Below are positions 1 through 7,309 of a stretch of DNA of 24,485 nt, piece by piece (position 1 is the stretch's first letter; the number at the start of each line of letters is the position of its first letter). The position numbers were made by a program, and so were the translations under genes. The DNA lies in assembly GCA_964345395.1 (NCBI GenBank), contig CAYFRA010000021.1, positions 1 to 24,485 on the forward strand. Direction: 5' to 3'. Below the pieces are notes generated by a model, which was not told the DNA's origin, ran no database searches, and saw nothing but the letters and a program-made list of their open reading frames with translations. The DNA comes from UPXZ01 sp964345395. GTDB taxonomy: Bacteria > Bacteroidota > Bacteroidia > Bacteroidales > Paludibacteraceae.

Positions 1-144
1 CTACCTAATAAAAGCGGTAGAAAGTGGTTTGAAGCTGATCTCAATTACAATTGTAATCAACGAAATGCCGACCGATTACTCTACTCAAACGATGGTATGA
101 TTTTCGTAACATACGATCATTACAACACATTTCAAAAACGATAA
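1..144 (+). CDS. Barnase-type guanyl-specific ribonuclease, C-terminal part (5' end outside window)
   Basis: The window opens inside a reading frame of 47 codons ending in TAA at 142-144. The peptide lines up without gaps with residues about 63-109 of Bacillus amyloliquefaciens barnase, as I recall that sequence. The catalytic set is present: Glu11 (barnase Glu73) in FEADLNY, Arg21 (Arg83), Arg25 (Arg87) in ADRLLYS and His40 (His102) in DHYNTF. Barnase cleaves single-stranded RNA by a general acid-base mechanism. The next gene, 17 bp downstream, encodes a barstar-like inhibitor, which strongly supports the call. The N-terminal half lies outside the window, so I cannot tell whether this is a small secreted RNase or the tip of a larger polymorphic toxin. 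An intact active site argues against a decayed remnant. Confidence 0.9.
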   Translation, partial: LPNKSGRKWFEADLNYNCNQRNADRLLYSNDGMIFVTYDHYNTFQKR

Positions 145-161
145 ACCTAAAAGAACAAAAT

Positions 162-464
162 ATGGAACCAATTATATTTGACTTTATAGAAATAGAAAAT
201 AGCGAGCAACTTTATGAGCAATTGAGCATAAAACTCAATCTTCCCGACTATTTTGGACGCAATTTGGATGCTCTCTGGGATATGCTAACAGGTGAAATAG
301 AGATGCCTCTATTCATTAAGTTTATAAACCTAAGCAACAAGCAATTAACTCTATTTCATGAATTTATCGAACTCTTTGAAGAAGCAAGTGAAGAGTTAGA
401 GGGAGAATTAGACTTTGAATGTTGGCAAAATTTTGCTGGAGAAGATTTGATTTATTATTCTTAA
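162..464 (+). CDS. Barstar-family ribonuclease inhibitor
   Basis: This 100-residue acidic protein is a barstar homologue; barstar itself has about 90 residues. The signature segment LPDYFGRNLDALWDMLTG (residues 27-44) matches barstar LPEYYGENLDALWDCLTG. Tyr30, Asp36 and Asp40 correspond to barstar Tyr29, Asp35 and Asp39; Asp39 reaches into the barnase active site. The C-terminal half is rich in Glu, as expected for an inhibitor that mimics RNA phosphates. It starts 17 bp after the RNase stop codon, so the two are presumably co-transcribed and the inhibitor protects the producing cell. Its TAA stop overlaps the stop codon of the convergent cinA gene within the palindrome TTAA at 461-464. No Shine-Dalgarno sequence is evident, which is normal for the phylum. 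Confidence 0.93.
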   Translation: MEPIIFDFIEIENSEQLYEQLSIKLNLPDYFGRNLDALWDMLTGEIEMPLFIKFINLSNKQLTLFHEFIELFEEASEELEGELDFECWQNFAGEDLIYYS

Positions 465-1699
465 CCATTCAAACTCTCCAAAAGCATAATTAAGGCTGCC
501 ATTGTAGAGCGTTCGATGATATTTTCCCTTGAATAATTACCAAAGGCAAACCGTTTGCTAATCGTAAAATCGGCACTGCTAAGAGCTATCCAAACTGTGC
601 CAACTGGTTTTTCATCAGTGCCACCCGATGGACCTGCTATGCCTGATGTGGATATGGCAAAGTCGCTATTTGTCAAGTTTCTAACACCATTTGCCATCTG
701 CTCAACCACCTCCTTGCTAACAGCACCATAATTTTGCAAATCTACTTCATCAACCTTTAGAATATTAGTTTTCACCGAATTGTCATACGCAACAACCGAA
801 CCTAAAAAATAATCAGAACTACCTGCAATACTACTTATTTTATGGGCAATATTTCCGCCAGTGCAACTCTCGGCCGTTGCTATAAACTTATTTTGTTTTC
901 TCAACGCGATGCCAACATTCTCCTCCAATGTCAAATCATTTTCAGCAATAATCGCATTACCCAAAATCTCACGCAGTTGGGAAATTTGTTTATCTATTTC
1001 AATTTGAAGCAATTGTTTATCATCCAGTTTGCCCGACAAACGCAACTTCACCAATCCAAAGGAGGGCAAATAAGCCAATGAAACAAAATGAGGTAACTTG
1101 TTTTCCCAATCTTCAATTTTAATTGCTAATGCCGACTCTCCGTAACCATAAACTTGTAAAGTTTTATGAATAACAGTGGTAGAATTGAATCGCTCTTTTA
1201 ATCTTGGAAGAATATCATCGCTCATTGTTCGTTTCATTTCAAACGGAACCCCAGGCATTGACACCACTATTTTTTCATCTTTATCAAACCAAGTGATCGG
1301 TGCAGTACCTACCCTATTTTGAATGACAGTGCAAGATTTAGGAACCAAAGCTTGGGCTTTTGTCAGCTCATTGATCACCAAAGATCTATTTTTGAAAAGA
1401 TTTTCAATATTTTCCAAAACACGCTTATCAAACACCAACTCCGTATCAAAATAATGACAAAGAGTATTTTTGGTAACATCATCTTTAGTGGGTCCAATTC
1501 CACCTGTTATCAACACAATTTGATTTTTAGCAAGAGCACAATCAATTGCTGCTGAAATCTCAGCTGAATTATCAGAAACTGTGGTAATTTTTGAAACACT
1601 CAAACCTATCTTGTTGAGCTCGACAGCCATCCACGCTGAATTGGTATCCACTATCTGCCCAATTAAAATCTCATCTCCTATCGTTATTATCTCAACCAT
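461..1699 (-). CDS. cinA: CinA-family protein (nicotinamide mononucleotide deamidase / CinA)
   Basis: At 412 residues this is a full-length two-domain CinA. The N-terminal MoCF/COG1058 domain (about residues 1-170) shows GDEILIGQIVDTN at 8-20, GGIGPTKDD at 66-74 and SMPGVPFE near 146-153. The C-terminal CinA domain (from about 256) carries ESCTGG near 276 and STSGIAGPSGGT near 349. In characterised members the C-terminal domain deamidates nicotinamide mononucleotide for pyridine nucleotide recycling, and the N-terminal domain has ADP-ribose pyrophosphatase activity in some homologues. It is the last gene of the TPR-aroE-DUF3109-cinA operon, starting 9 bp after the DUF3109 stop. No terminator hairpin is visible after its stop, where it meets barstar tail to tail. 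The start ATG is followed directly by the first beta strand, VEIITIGDE, so the 5' end looks right. Confidence 0.95.
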   Translation of the reverse strand: MVEIITIGDEILIGQIVDTNSAWMAVELNKIGLSVSKITTVSDNSAEISAAIDCALAKNQIVLITGGIGPTKDDVTKNTLCHYFDTELVFDKRVLENIENLFKNRSLVINELTKAQALVPKSCTVIQNRVGTAPITWFDKDEKIVVSMPGVPFEMKRTMSDDILPRLKERFNSTTVIHKTLQVYGYGESALAIKIEDWENKLPHFVSLAYLPSFGLVKLRLSGKLDDKQLLQIEIDKQISQLREILGNAIIAENDLTLEENVGIALRKQNKFIATAESCTGGNIAHKISSIAGSSDYFLGSVVAYDNSVKTNILKVDEVDLQNYGAVSKEVVEQMANGVRNLTNSDFAISTSGIAGPSGGTDEKPVGTVWIALSSADFTISKRFAFGNYSRENIIERSTMAALIMLLESLNG

Positions 1700-1708
1700 T
1701 CTATACAG

Positions 1709-2299
1709 CTATTTTTGAGTCAATTCCTCAGCAGCCAACTCCAATTGTTCGTACCATTCAGCACCAAAGCGCCTAATAAGAGGTTCTTTCAAAAATGTAT
1801 AAACAGGCACATTGAGCTTGCTACCCAAAGTTCTGGCACAATCGCAAACATCCCAACGGTGCACATTTACGGCAGTCATATCGTGAAACTTTTGCAATCG
1901 AACAGGATAAAGATGACAAGAGATAGGTTTATAAAAATCGATTCGGTTCTCTCTATATGCCTTTTCGATGGCACATTTCCAAATTCCACTCTCCTTCTCT
2001 TGGTAAGCAAACACACACTCTTTATTATCAACCAAAGATGTTACAGGCTCACCATCATCTGTATCGATATAATAGACTCCTTGTTTTTTGATTACAGCTT
2101 GCGATTTTTTAGGTAAATCATCCCAAATATGGGGCAAAATCTCCTCTAATTTTTCTATTTCTTCTGTTTCCAATGGTGCTCCAGCATCACCTTCCACACA
2201 ACAAATACCTTTGCAACTAAGCAGGTCGCACACAAAACGATCTTCTATTAAATCTAAGCTAATGAGCGTATTATCTATTTGAATAATTGGTATCGACAT
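1709..2299 (-). CDS. DUF3109 family cysteine-rich protein
   Basis: The 196-residue protein matches the DUF3109 family, common in Bacteroidota and related in pattern to the YkgJ-type CxxC proteins thought to hold a metal or iron-sulfur cluster. It has nine cysteines: Cys24, Cys29, Cys33 and Cys34 (CDLLSCKGICC), Cys95, Cys109, Cys128 (ISCHLYP), Cys152 and Cys154 (VCDCAR). Their spacing suggests metal binding, but no biochemical role is established to my knowledge. No signal peptide or membrane segment is seen, so it is likely cytoplasmic. It sits 25 bp downstream of aroE and 9 bp upstream of cinA in the same direction, so it is co-transcribed with them. This operon position gives no clear functional hint. 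Confidence 0.85.
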   Translation of the reverse strand: MSIPIIQIDNTLISLDLIEDRFVCDLLSCKGICCVEGDAGAPLETEEIEKLEEILPHIWDDLPKKSQAVIKKQGVYYIDTDDGEPVTSLVDNKECVFAYQEKESGIWKCAIEKAYRENRIDFYKPISCHLYPVRLQKFHDMTAVNVHRWDVCDCARTLGSKLNVPVYTFLKEPLIRRFGAEWYEQLELAAEELTQK

Positions 2300-2324
2300 A
2301 AATATAATTCTTTATTTGAAAATT

Positions 2325-3068
2325 TTAATATTCATTATTCCACACTTTCCAAGCCTCCTCTGCTTGCAAAACGAGCATCTCTTCTCCATTTTTGGTGGTG
2401 GCTCCAAACTTTTTACCCATTATCAGAAATTGAGTTTCTACTGGATTATATACCAAATCATAAAGCAGATGTTTTTCACCTAAATAATGGTAAGGAATAT
2501 CTGGTTTGCCATCTATTTGTGGATATGTGCCAAGTGGAGTTGTGTTTATAATCAATCGATATTGATCAAGAATTTCTTGAGTTATATCTTGGTAAACATA
2601 TTGATTATCAGCAGGAAATCGAGAAACAAGCTTTGTTGAAATTCCCATTTTTTTGAGTGCATAATCAACAGCTTTAGAAGCACCTCCAGTGCCAAGAATC
2701 AAAGCATGTGAATGGTGTGGTTGGATTAGGGGTTCTATCGATTTCTGAAAACCGACAACATCAGTATTGTAGCCCTTAAGTTCGGTTTTATCACTGTTTT
2801 TGATAAATTTTATCACATTGACAGCAGCTATTTCGTTAGCAGTTTCATCTAAACTACTTAAGTATTTGATGATGCTCTCTTTATGAGGAATGGTTACATT
2901 CAAACCGCTAAACTGATGCTCATTTATTAGACTTGCAAAATCCTCTATACGCGCAAGTTCAAATAAATCGTAGTGTGAATTTATCTTTTCGTTTTTAAAT
3001 TTCTCACTAAAATATTTTTTAGAAAAAGAGTGAGTTAAAGGGTATCCAATCAGACCAAATAGTTTCAT
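2325..3068 (-). CDS. aroE: Shikimate dehydrogenase (NADP+)
   Basis: This enzyme reduces 3-dehydroshikimate to shikimate in the chorismate (aromatic amino acid) pathway, in the cytoplasm. The 247-residue protein is somewhat shorter than E. coli AroE (about 272), as in many relatives in this phylum. Visible motifs are GYPLTHSFSK at 8-17 (substrate binding), NVTIPHKE at 57-64 with catalytic Lys63, GYNTDVVGF at 99-107 with catalytic Asp103, the dinucleotide-binding loop GTGGAS at 126-131, NTTPLGTYP, and the C-terminal GEEMLVLQAEEAW. Its ATG overlaps the TGA of the upstream TPR gene (ATGA at 3068-3065), implying translational coupling. All catalytic residues are present, so it should be functional. 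Confidence 0.95.
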   Translation of the reverse strand: MKLFGLIGYPLTHSFSKKYFSEKFKNEKINSHYDLFELARIEDFASLINEHQFSGLNVTIPHKESIIKYLSSLDETANEIAAVNVIKFIKNSDKTELKGYNTDVVGFQKSIEPLIQPHHSHALILGTGGASKAVDYALKKMGISTKLVSRFPADNQYVYQDITQEILDQYRLIINTTPLGTYPQIDGKPDIPYHYLGEKHLLYDLVYNPVETQFLIMGKKFGATTKNGEEMLVLQAEEAWKVWNNEY

Positions 3069-4453
3069 AAGTCAATCACATCAACAATATCCTTAGCTTC
3101 AGGACACAATTCTAAAAACAGAGAGCTTGAGTCATTGTTTTTCTTCATAGCCTCATTCAAATACGAAAACATTTCAACGATATTACCTACTTTATAATGA
3201 GCAACAGCTAAGAACACCTCAATAAACTCAATATGATCATCACTGAATGTCATCGCAGACTCATAATGGTCAATTGCTTCATTATATTTACCAAACTCCA
3301 TATAGATGTGGGCTAATTTTAATGACAAATCTGGCTCAACAATATAGTATTCCAATGAGTTTTCGTAGGCTTGAAAAGAGAGTTCAAAATGCTTTTGAAA
3401 CAGATATATATCACCTAAATTTTCCCATGCCTCTGGGCTTTTTGGGTCTTTTTCGATAGCCGCATTGGTATATGCTAAGGCGTGTTCAAATTCCATCAAA
3501 TTGATCTTCATCAAAGCCATACCGTTTAGAGCTTTTATATTATCAGTATCATTGATATAGGCTATTTCGTAGTGCTCAAAAGCTCTTGTAGGATCTTCTA
3601 ATTCGGCAAAACAATCGGCGATGTATTCGTGGGTATTTAGAATTGTAGGATAAAACTCCAAGTATTTTTGAAATTTCTCTAAAGCTTCGCTGTAGTTTTC
3701 TACATTAAACAAAGCGTGACCATATTGTAAAAGCTGCTCTTTTTCATTTCCTCTAATTGCAATGGCATATTCCATCGCTTCTAAAGCCTTGTCATACATC
3801 ATTTCTTCACTGTACAAGTCAGCTAAACCAAGCCAAGAGTGAAATTGGAATGGATCAATTTTTACAACACGTTCGAGAGATTCGATAGCTTGGGGAAAAT
3901 CTAATGTATAGAAATAGGCATCAGCCACAATCTTAAGTATTTCAATGTTATTAGGATTAAATGCTAATCCTCTCTCTAAGATTTTGATAGCTATATCGTT
4001 TTCAAAAGCCTCAGCAAAAACCAATCCCAAATCAAAACAAATCCAATCGTAGTCGCTATCCTTAACTTTTAGAATTTGTTCTGCCTCTTGCTCTGCTTCT
4101 TTAATTTTTTCTAATCCGACCAAAGCCTCAACAAGCATAAATTTAACATCCAAATCGGTTGCTAACTCACTTAAACCGCTGATGATATCCAAAACCTCTT
4201 GATGTTTGTAATCAAGAGTTGCCAATTTTGCTCTCTTAATTTGAATTAAACTGTTATTGGGATGCAATTTATTCCCAAGCTCAATTACATCTTCAGCCTC
4301 ATCAGACATTCCATAACTGAGATAATATTCGATGAGTAAGCCTATATCGTGAGCATCAAAATAACCCGGAGATACACCTTCTCTATACCCCTCAAAACGC
4401 TCAATCAACTCTGTTGGCTCATCATCAAAAAATGGTAAAAAAAACCTACCCAT
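3065..4453 (-). CDS. Tetratricopeptide repeat protein, first gene of the aroE-cinA operon
   Basis: This is a 462-residue protein made almost entirely of TPR helices, e.g. A-E-A-Y-F-P patterns such as NPNNIEILKIVADAYF and DPFQFHSWLGLADLYSEE. It has no signal peptide or membrane segment, so it is probably a cytoplasmic scaffold; the partner is unknown. I place the start at the ATG at 4453 (MGRFFLPFFDDEP). A longer frame begins at a TTG at 4480, but that TTG lies inside the best promoter -7 element (4478-4485) and is therefore unlikely to be transcribed usefully. The stop overlaps the aroE start by four bases. Similar TPR proteins are widespread in Bacteroidota, and I cannot assign a specific function. 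Confidence 0.85.
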   Translation of the reverse strand: MGRFFLPFFDDEPTELIERFEGYREGVSPGYFDAHDIGLLIEYYLSYGMSDEAEDVIELGNKLHPNNSLIQIKRAKLATLDYKHQEVLDIISGLSELATDLDVKFMLVEALVGLEKIKEAEQEAEQILKVKDSDYDWICFDLGLVFAEAFENDIAIKILERGLAFNPNNIEILKIVADAYFYTLDFPQAIESLERVVKIDPFQFHSWLGLADLYSEEMMYDKALEAMEYAIAIRGNEKEQLLQYGHALFNVENYSEALEKFQKYLEFYPTILNTHEYIADCFAELEDPTRAFEHYEIAYINDTDNIKALNGMALMKINLMEFEHALAYTNAAIEKDPKSPEAWENLGDIYLFQKHFELSFQAYENSLEYYIVEPDLSLKLAHIYMEFGKYNEAIDHYESAMTFSDDHIEFIEVFLAVAHYKVGNIVEMFSYLNEAMKKNNDSSSLFLELCPEAKDIVDVIDL

Positions 4454-4477
4454 AACTAAATAGCATTCAATTTTATA

Positions 4478-4511
4478 CAAAAATACGACTTATTCTTCTA
4501 TTTGTTTCAAA
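4478..4511 (-). promoter_or_regulatory. Promoter of the TPR-aroE-DUF3109-cinA operon
   Basis: Read on the minus strand, TATTTTTG at 4485-4478 fits the Bacteroidota -7 consensus TAnnTTTG exactly. TTTG at 4511-4508 fits the -33 element, with a 22-base spacer. Transcription should begin about 7 bases further on, leaving a short leader before the ATG at 4453. No other gap in the operon exceeds 25 bp, so this probably drives all four genes. Confidence 0.6.
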
Positions 4512-4585
4512 CTATTGGGTTTATTTATGAACAAATGATTAAGATATAGCATAATCGTGACACAAACTTTCGCTATTTCATACCA

Positions 4586-4622
4586 AAAGAGGTTGCTCTT
4601 TATTGATTAGAACAACCTCTTT
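4586..4622 (-). terminator. Rho-independent terminator after the triple-repeat lipoprotein gene
   Basis: AAAGAGGTTG at 4586-4595 and CAACCTCTTT at 4613-4622 form a 10-bp perfect stem with a 17-base loop. On the minus strand the hairpin begins 35 bases after the lipoprotein stop codon and ends in a short T run (CTCTTTTGG), so it most likely stops that transcript before it enters the TPR operon promoter. Confidence 0.7.
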
Positions 4623-4657
4623 ATTGGTTAATTTTCAATTCTGTTTTTCTTAAATTT

Positions 4658-6436
4658 CTATTTAACAAACAGCTTTTCTGCTTGATTAACACGCATTTGA
4701 GATCTTTCTATAAATGTGTTTGAATATTGTTTTTCTTGCTTATGCTTGTAGTCCATAAAACTATATCCAAATTTACTAGCTTTTATTTGGGCTGAGTTTG
4801 AAGTTCTTCGATCTTCGATGGTGATAGCACCCTTGTATTTAGCTGTGATGGTGTTTTTTGCATCATCTGTCATCGTGACATCTATTGTATATTCATCGCC
4901 ATCTTTGCTAATATCCACATTGCCCGATAGAGCTGTTGAAACATTGAAACTATTTGGATTATTTGGCGATGCCAACTTGATATAAAATGACCCCATATAT
5001 ATACCAATGTAGGCAATTCCTTTATTTCCTTGTTGTGCATAACCTGCTTCAAAGTTGTTGGCTATCGGATAACTTCCAACTGGAATAGCATCTGTAACGG
5101 ACATTTCTGTAGAAATTTCTAATTGAATCACATCGCCTGGTCCTGAAAAGACATCGTAACCATACTCATCAATCGAGTGGTTTACGCCATTGCCTAAAAG
5201 ATATAACTGCCAAAAATTTGTTTCTGCATTTTTATATTGCCAAGTTTGATCTTTTAACCACATATAGGCTTTTGAAAATTTATCAATATTTACATCGTTT
5301 CTCAAACTTGCTAAAGTCCACTCATCACCTACTTTCAATGTGCCATCATATCTGCCATAAAACTTCTCACCATCTACTGTTACAAAATGTACAACATAGC
5401 GATCTACAACACCTTTTTCATTTTCAAAAACAGCCATATAGCCATCTTCAACATAGGTTTTTCCTTTTTCAAAAGTTTTGATTGAAACAGAACTTGAATA
5501 AGGAAGGTCATCACTTTCTAAATCAAATCTAAAAATTGTGTTGGCCACACCCTTGCTGCTTGTTGTATTAACAGGGTAAACTCCAGGTTTGATTTTGGCA
5601 TCAATACCATATACTTGGTACTCATCCATCAAATAGAAAGGCACATATACCTCCCCTGCTTTTGCTACATCTCTTCCTGACATATTGGAAAATTCAAACA
5701 AATACTCACCCAATTCTTCATCACGATTTTCAGGTGTTCTAAAGCCATTGGCTGGTCCCCAATACCAAATTCTATTGTATTTGCCTGATGTGTTAAATTG
5801 AAGATATTCAATTCCCGACTCATTCGTAAACTGCTCTTCTCCACTACCTGAGTATTTTAATTCATAATTGGCATTTGGTAGATTTTCAGACTCTTTATCG
5901 ATTATGATTTCAAAGGCAAGTTTGTTGTCTTGATTGCCAATCACTATAGTAATTTCATCTAAACTTTGCTGACTCTCTTCATCGCCAATAGTAGAAACCA
6001 CATAAGAACCACCATTTTCAATATCACCTATAAAAATACTATTCAATTTCTTTTCAGTTGAGGATACATATTCACCCTCTTCTAAATGAGGATACATAGC
6101 ATCTAAGGAGGGCGGCGCAATCAGCGTAAGATAAAAAACATCTTTAATTTTTAATGGTGCTTCAAATTCTAAAGCATCTTGCGTGCCAGATGTTAGTTCC
6201 TCTACTCCATAGTCCACCTCAATAATCATTTGATATGATGCGACATTGGTATCTTCTACTTCACCCAGATATTTTGCTTCGATAAGATTTAGAGTTGTAG
6301 AAACTTTATACTCTTTGTCGGGTAAAATAATTTCATCTTCAGGTAAGTCTGGCTTTGGTTCATCTATGGGTTTTTTATCACAAGAGAGTGCAAAGACCAA
6401 GATAAATGCGAAAAGTAAAAACTTAATTTCTTTCAT
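4658..6436 (-). CDS. Large lipoprotein with three internal repeats, function unknown
   Basis: I do not recognise this 592-residue protein. The N-terminus is a lipoprotein signal peptide: a hydrophobic stretch at 5-18, then FALSC with lipidated Cys19 and an acidic Pro-rich linker (DKKPIDEPKPDLPEDE). That points to an outer-membrane surface or periplasmic lipoprotein. The body appears to contain three divergent copies of one module of about 135-150 residues, roughly 66-200, 222-368 and 407-540. Each has a beta-rich opening, a G-x-Y turn (GEY 121, GVYP 285, GSYP 454), a run of alternating hydrophobic strands, and a closing Y-x-G (YSG 195, YDG 363, YKG 534). The last 50 residues are polar (ends EKLFVK) and do not look like a T9SS C-terminal signal. 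It is a single-gene unit with a terminator downstream. The ATG at 6436 fits the signal peptide. Confidence 0.8.
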   Translation of the reverse strand: MKEIKFLLFAFILVFALSCDKKPIDEPKPDLPEDEIILPDKEYKVSTTLNLIEAKYLGEVEDTNVASYQMIIEVDYGVEELTSGTQDALEFEAPLKIKDVFYLTLIAPPSLDAMYPHLEEGEYVSSTEKKLNSIFIGDIENGGSYVVSTIGDEESQQSLDEITIVIGNQDNKLAFEIIIDKESENLPNANYELKYSGSGEEQFTNESGIEYLQFNTSGKYNRIWYWGPANGFRTPENRDEELGEYLFEFSNMSGRDVAKAGEVYVPFYLMDEYQVYGIDAKIKPGVYPVNTTSSKGVANTIFRFDLESDDLPYSSSVSIKTFEKGKTYVEDGYMAVFENEKGVVDRYVVHFVTVDGEKFYGRYDGTLKVGDEWTLASLRNDVNIDKFSKAYMWLKDQTWQYKNAETNFWQLYLLGNGVNHSIDEYGYDVFSGPGDVIQLEISTEMSVTDAIPVGSYPIANNFEAGYAQQGNKGIAYIGIYMGSFYIKLASPNNPNSFNVSTALSGNVDISKDGDEYTIDVTMTDDAKNTITAKYKGAITIEDRRTSNSAQIKASKFGYSFMDYKHKQEKQYSNTFIERSQMRVNQAEKLFVK

Positions 6437-6693
6437 GTTGTTGCTGTGTTAGTTTGTAATAGTTTATAAGTGCTAAATTACTAAGTCTATTTGAATAAAA
6501 AAAAATTGACAGATATATTTGAATATAATTTTTTCACTTTTATTTATAAGGTCAATTTCACAGTAAAAAAATTTTATCTAATTTACACCCATATTGTTCG
6601 ATTTATCATACTACAATCTTTGATTTTCCACATTAAAATCATAAATATTAAATATAAACTTACTATCTTTACAAAGAAACTTAATATAAGAAA
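6437..6693. other. Divergent intergenic region, very AT-rich
   Basis: This 257-bp gap lies between the divergent lipoprotein and SixA-type phosphatase genes and must hold both promoters. On the minus strand TAATTTAG (6480-6473) is one base off the TAnnTTTG -7 box, 36 bp before the lipoprotein ATG. On the plus strand TATCTTTA (6664-6671) is also one base off, 22 bp before the phosphatase ATG. A 7-bp inverted repeat TGATTTT/AAAATCA lies at 6621-6641. I see no convincing gene; a 68-codon frame here is poor AT-rich sequence. Confidence 0.4.
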
Positions 6694-7173
6694 ATGAAAC
6701 AACTAATTATTCTTCGCCACGGCAAACCGGAGCCCACCAGTTGGAATGATGATGATTTTTCAAGAAAACTGACAGATTTTGGAAAAAACGCTCTATTGGG
6801 AACTGCTAAATATTTCCAGCAACAAAACTGTAACATTGATACTATACTCACTTCTGATGCGGTGAGAGCAATGGAAACTACAGAAATTATAGCCAAGCAA
6901 TTAAAAATCAGAGAAGATAGAATAATTGTGAATGATAGACTCTATTTGGCAAGTAAATACACAATACTAAAGCACATAGAGAAACTAAATGATGAAAGTC
7001 AAGTTGTTCTTTTGGTGGGTCACAACCCTGGAATTACTGACTTGATCAATCAATTTGCAGTTCGTTTGGATTATTTACCTACATCATCGGCTGTTTGTTT
7101 TAGTATTGATGCGGATAGTTGGTTAGAGATACGAACGGCCATTAAAAAATTTGAATGGATATTTTTGAGATGA
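6694..7173 (+). CDS. SixA-type histidine phosphatase
   Basis: This 159-residue protein belongs to the histidine phosphatase (phosphoglycerate mutase-like) superfamily, in the short SixA form. The catalytic RHG motif is at Arg8-His9-Gly10, immediately after the first beta strand. The second catalytic region is VGHNPG with His110, and Arg58 in TSDAVRAMET fits the conserved phosphate-binding arginine. E. coli SixA removes phosphate from phosphohistidine in signalling and phosphotransferase proteins, but substrates of Bacteroidota homologues are not settled, so I give no symbol. No signal peptide is present, implying a cytoplasmic enzyme. It starts 22 bp after a near-consensus -7 box and appears monocistronic. 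Confidence 0.88.
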   Translation: MKQLIILRHGKPEPTSWNDDDFSRKLTDFGKNALLGTAKYFQQQNCNIDTILTSDAVRAMETTEIIAKQLKIREDRIIVNDRLYLASKYTILKHIEKLNDESQVVLLVGHNPGITDLINQFAVRLDYLPTSSAVCFSIDADSWLEIRTAIKKFEWIFLR

Positions 7174-7275
7174 TGGGAATTGTGTTTTGTAGAAATACTT
7201 TTATAAAAAACATTTAATAAAGTCTTTGTTATCTCAATATTCATCTTCTTGTCGTTAGAAATCTATTAAAATTCA

Positions 7276-7283
7276 TATCTTTG
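7276..7283 (+). promoter_or_regulatory. Promoter -7 element of the Nudix hydrolase gene
   Basis: TATCTTTG matches TAnnTTTG exactly and lies 26 bp before the ATG at 7310. A TTG at 7249-7251 could be the -33 element, though the 24-base spacer is a little long. Nothing else is evident in the 136-bp gap between 7174 and 7309. Confidence 0.6.
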
Positions 7284-7309
7284 CCTAATATAAATTTCTT
7301 ACAAAAAAT

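Noticed and set aside
1715..2116. 133-codon plus-strand reading frame
   Set aside because: It is antisense to DUF3109, whose cysteine pattern and operon position are convincing; the frame's translation has no recognisable domain.
4658..4820. T9SS C-terminal sorting domain on the lipoprotein
   Set aside because: The C-terminus is polar and helical-looking and lacks the beta-rich Ig-like signal with its conserved Gly and Lys features.
6491..6697. 68-codon frame in the divergent gap
   Set aside because: Lys/Ile/Phe/Tyr-rich translation of plain AT-rich DNA; it would overlap the phosphatase start and both promoters.
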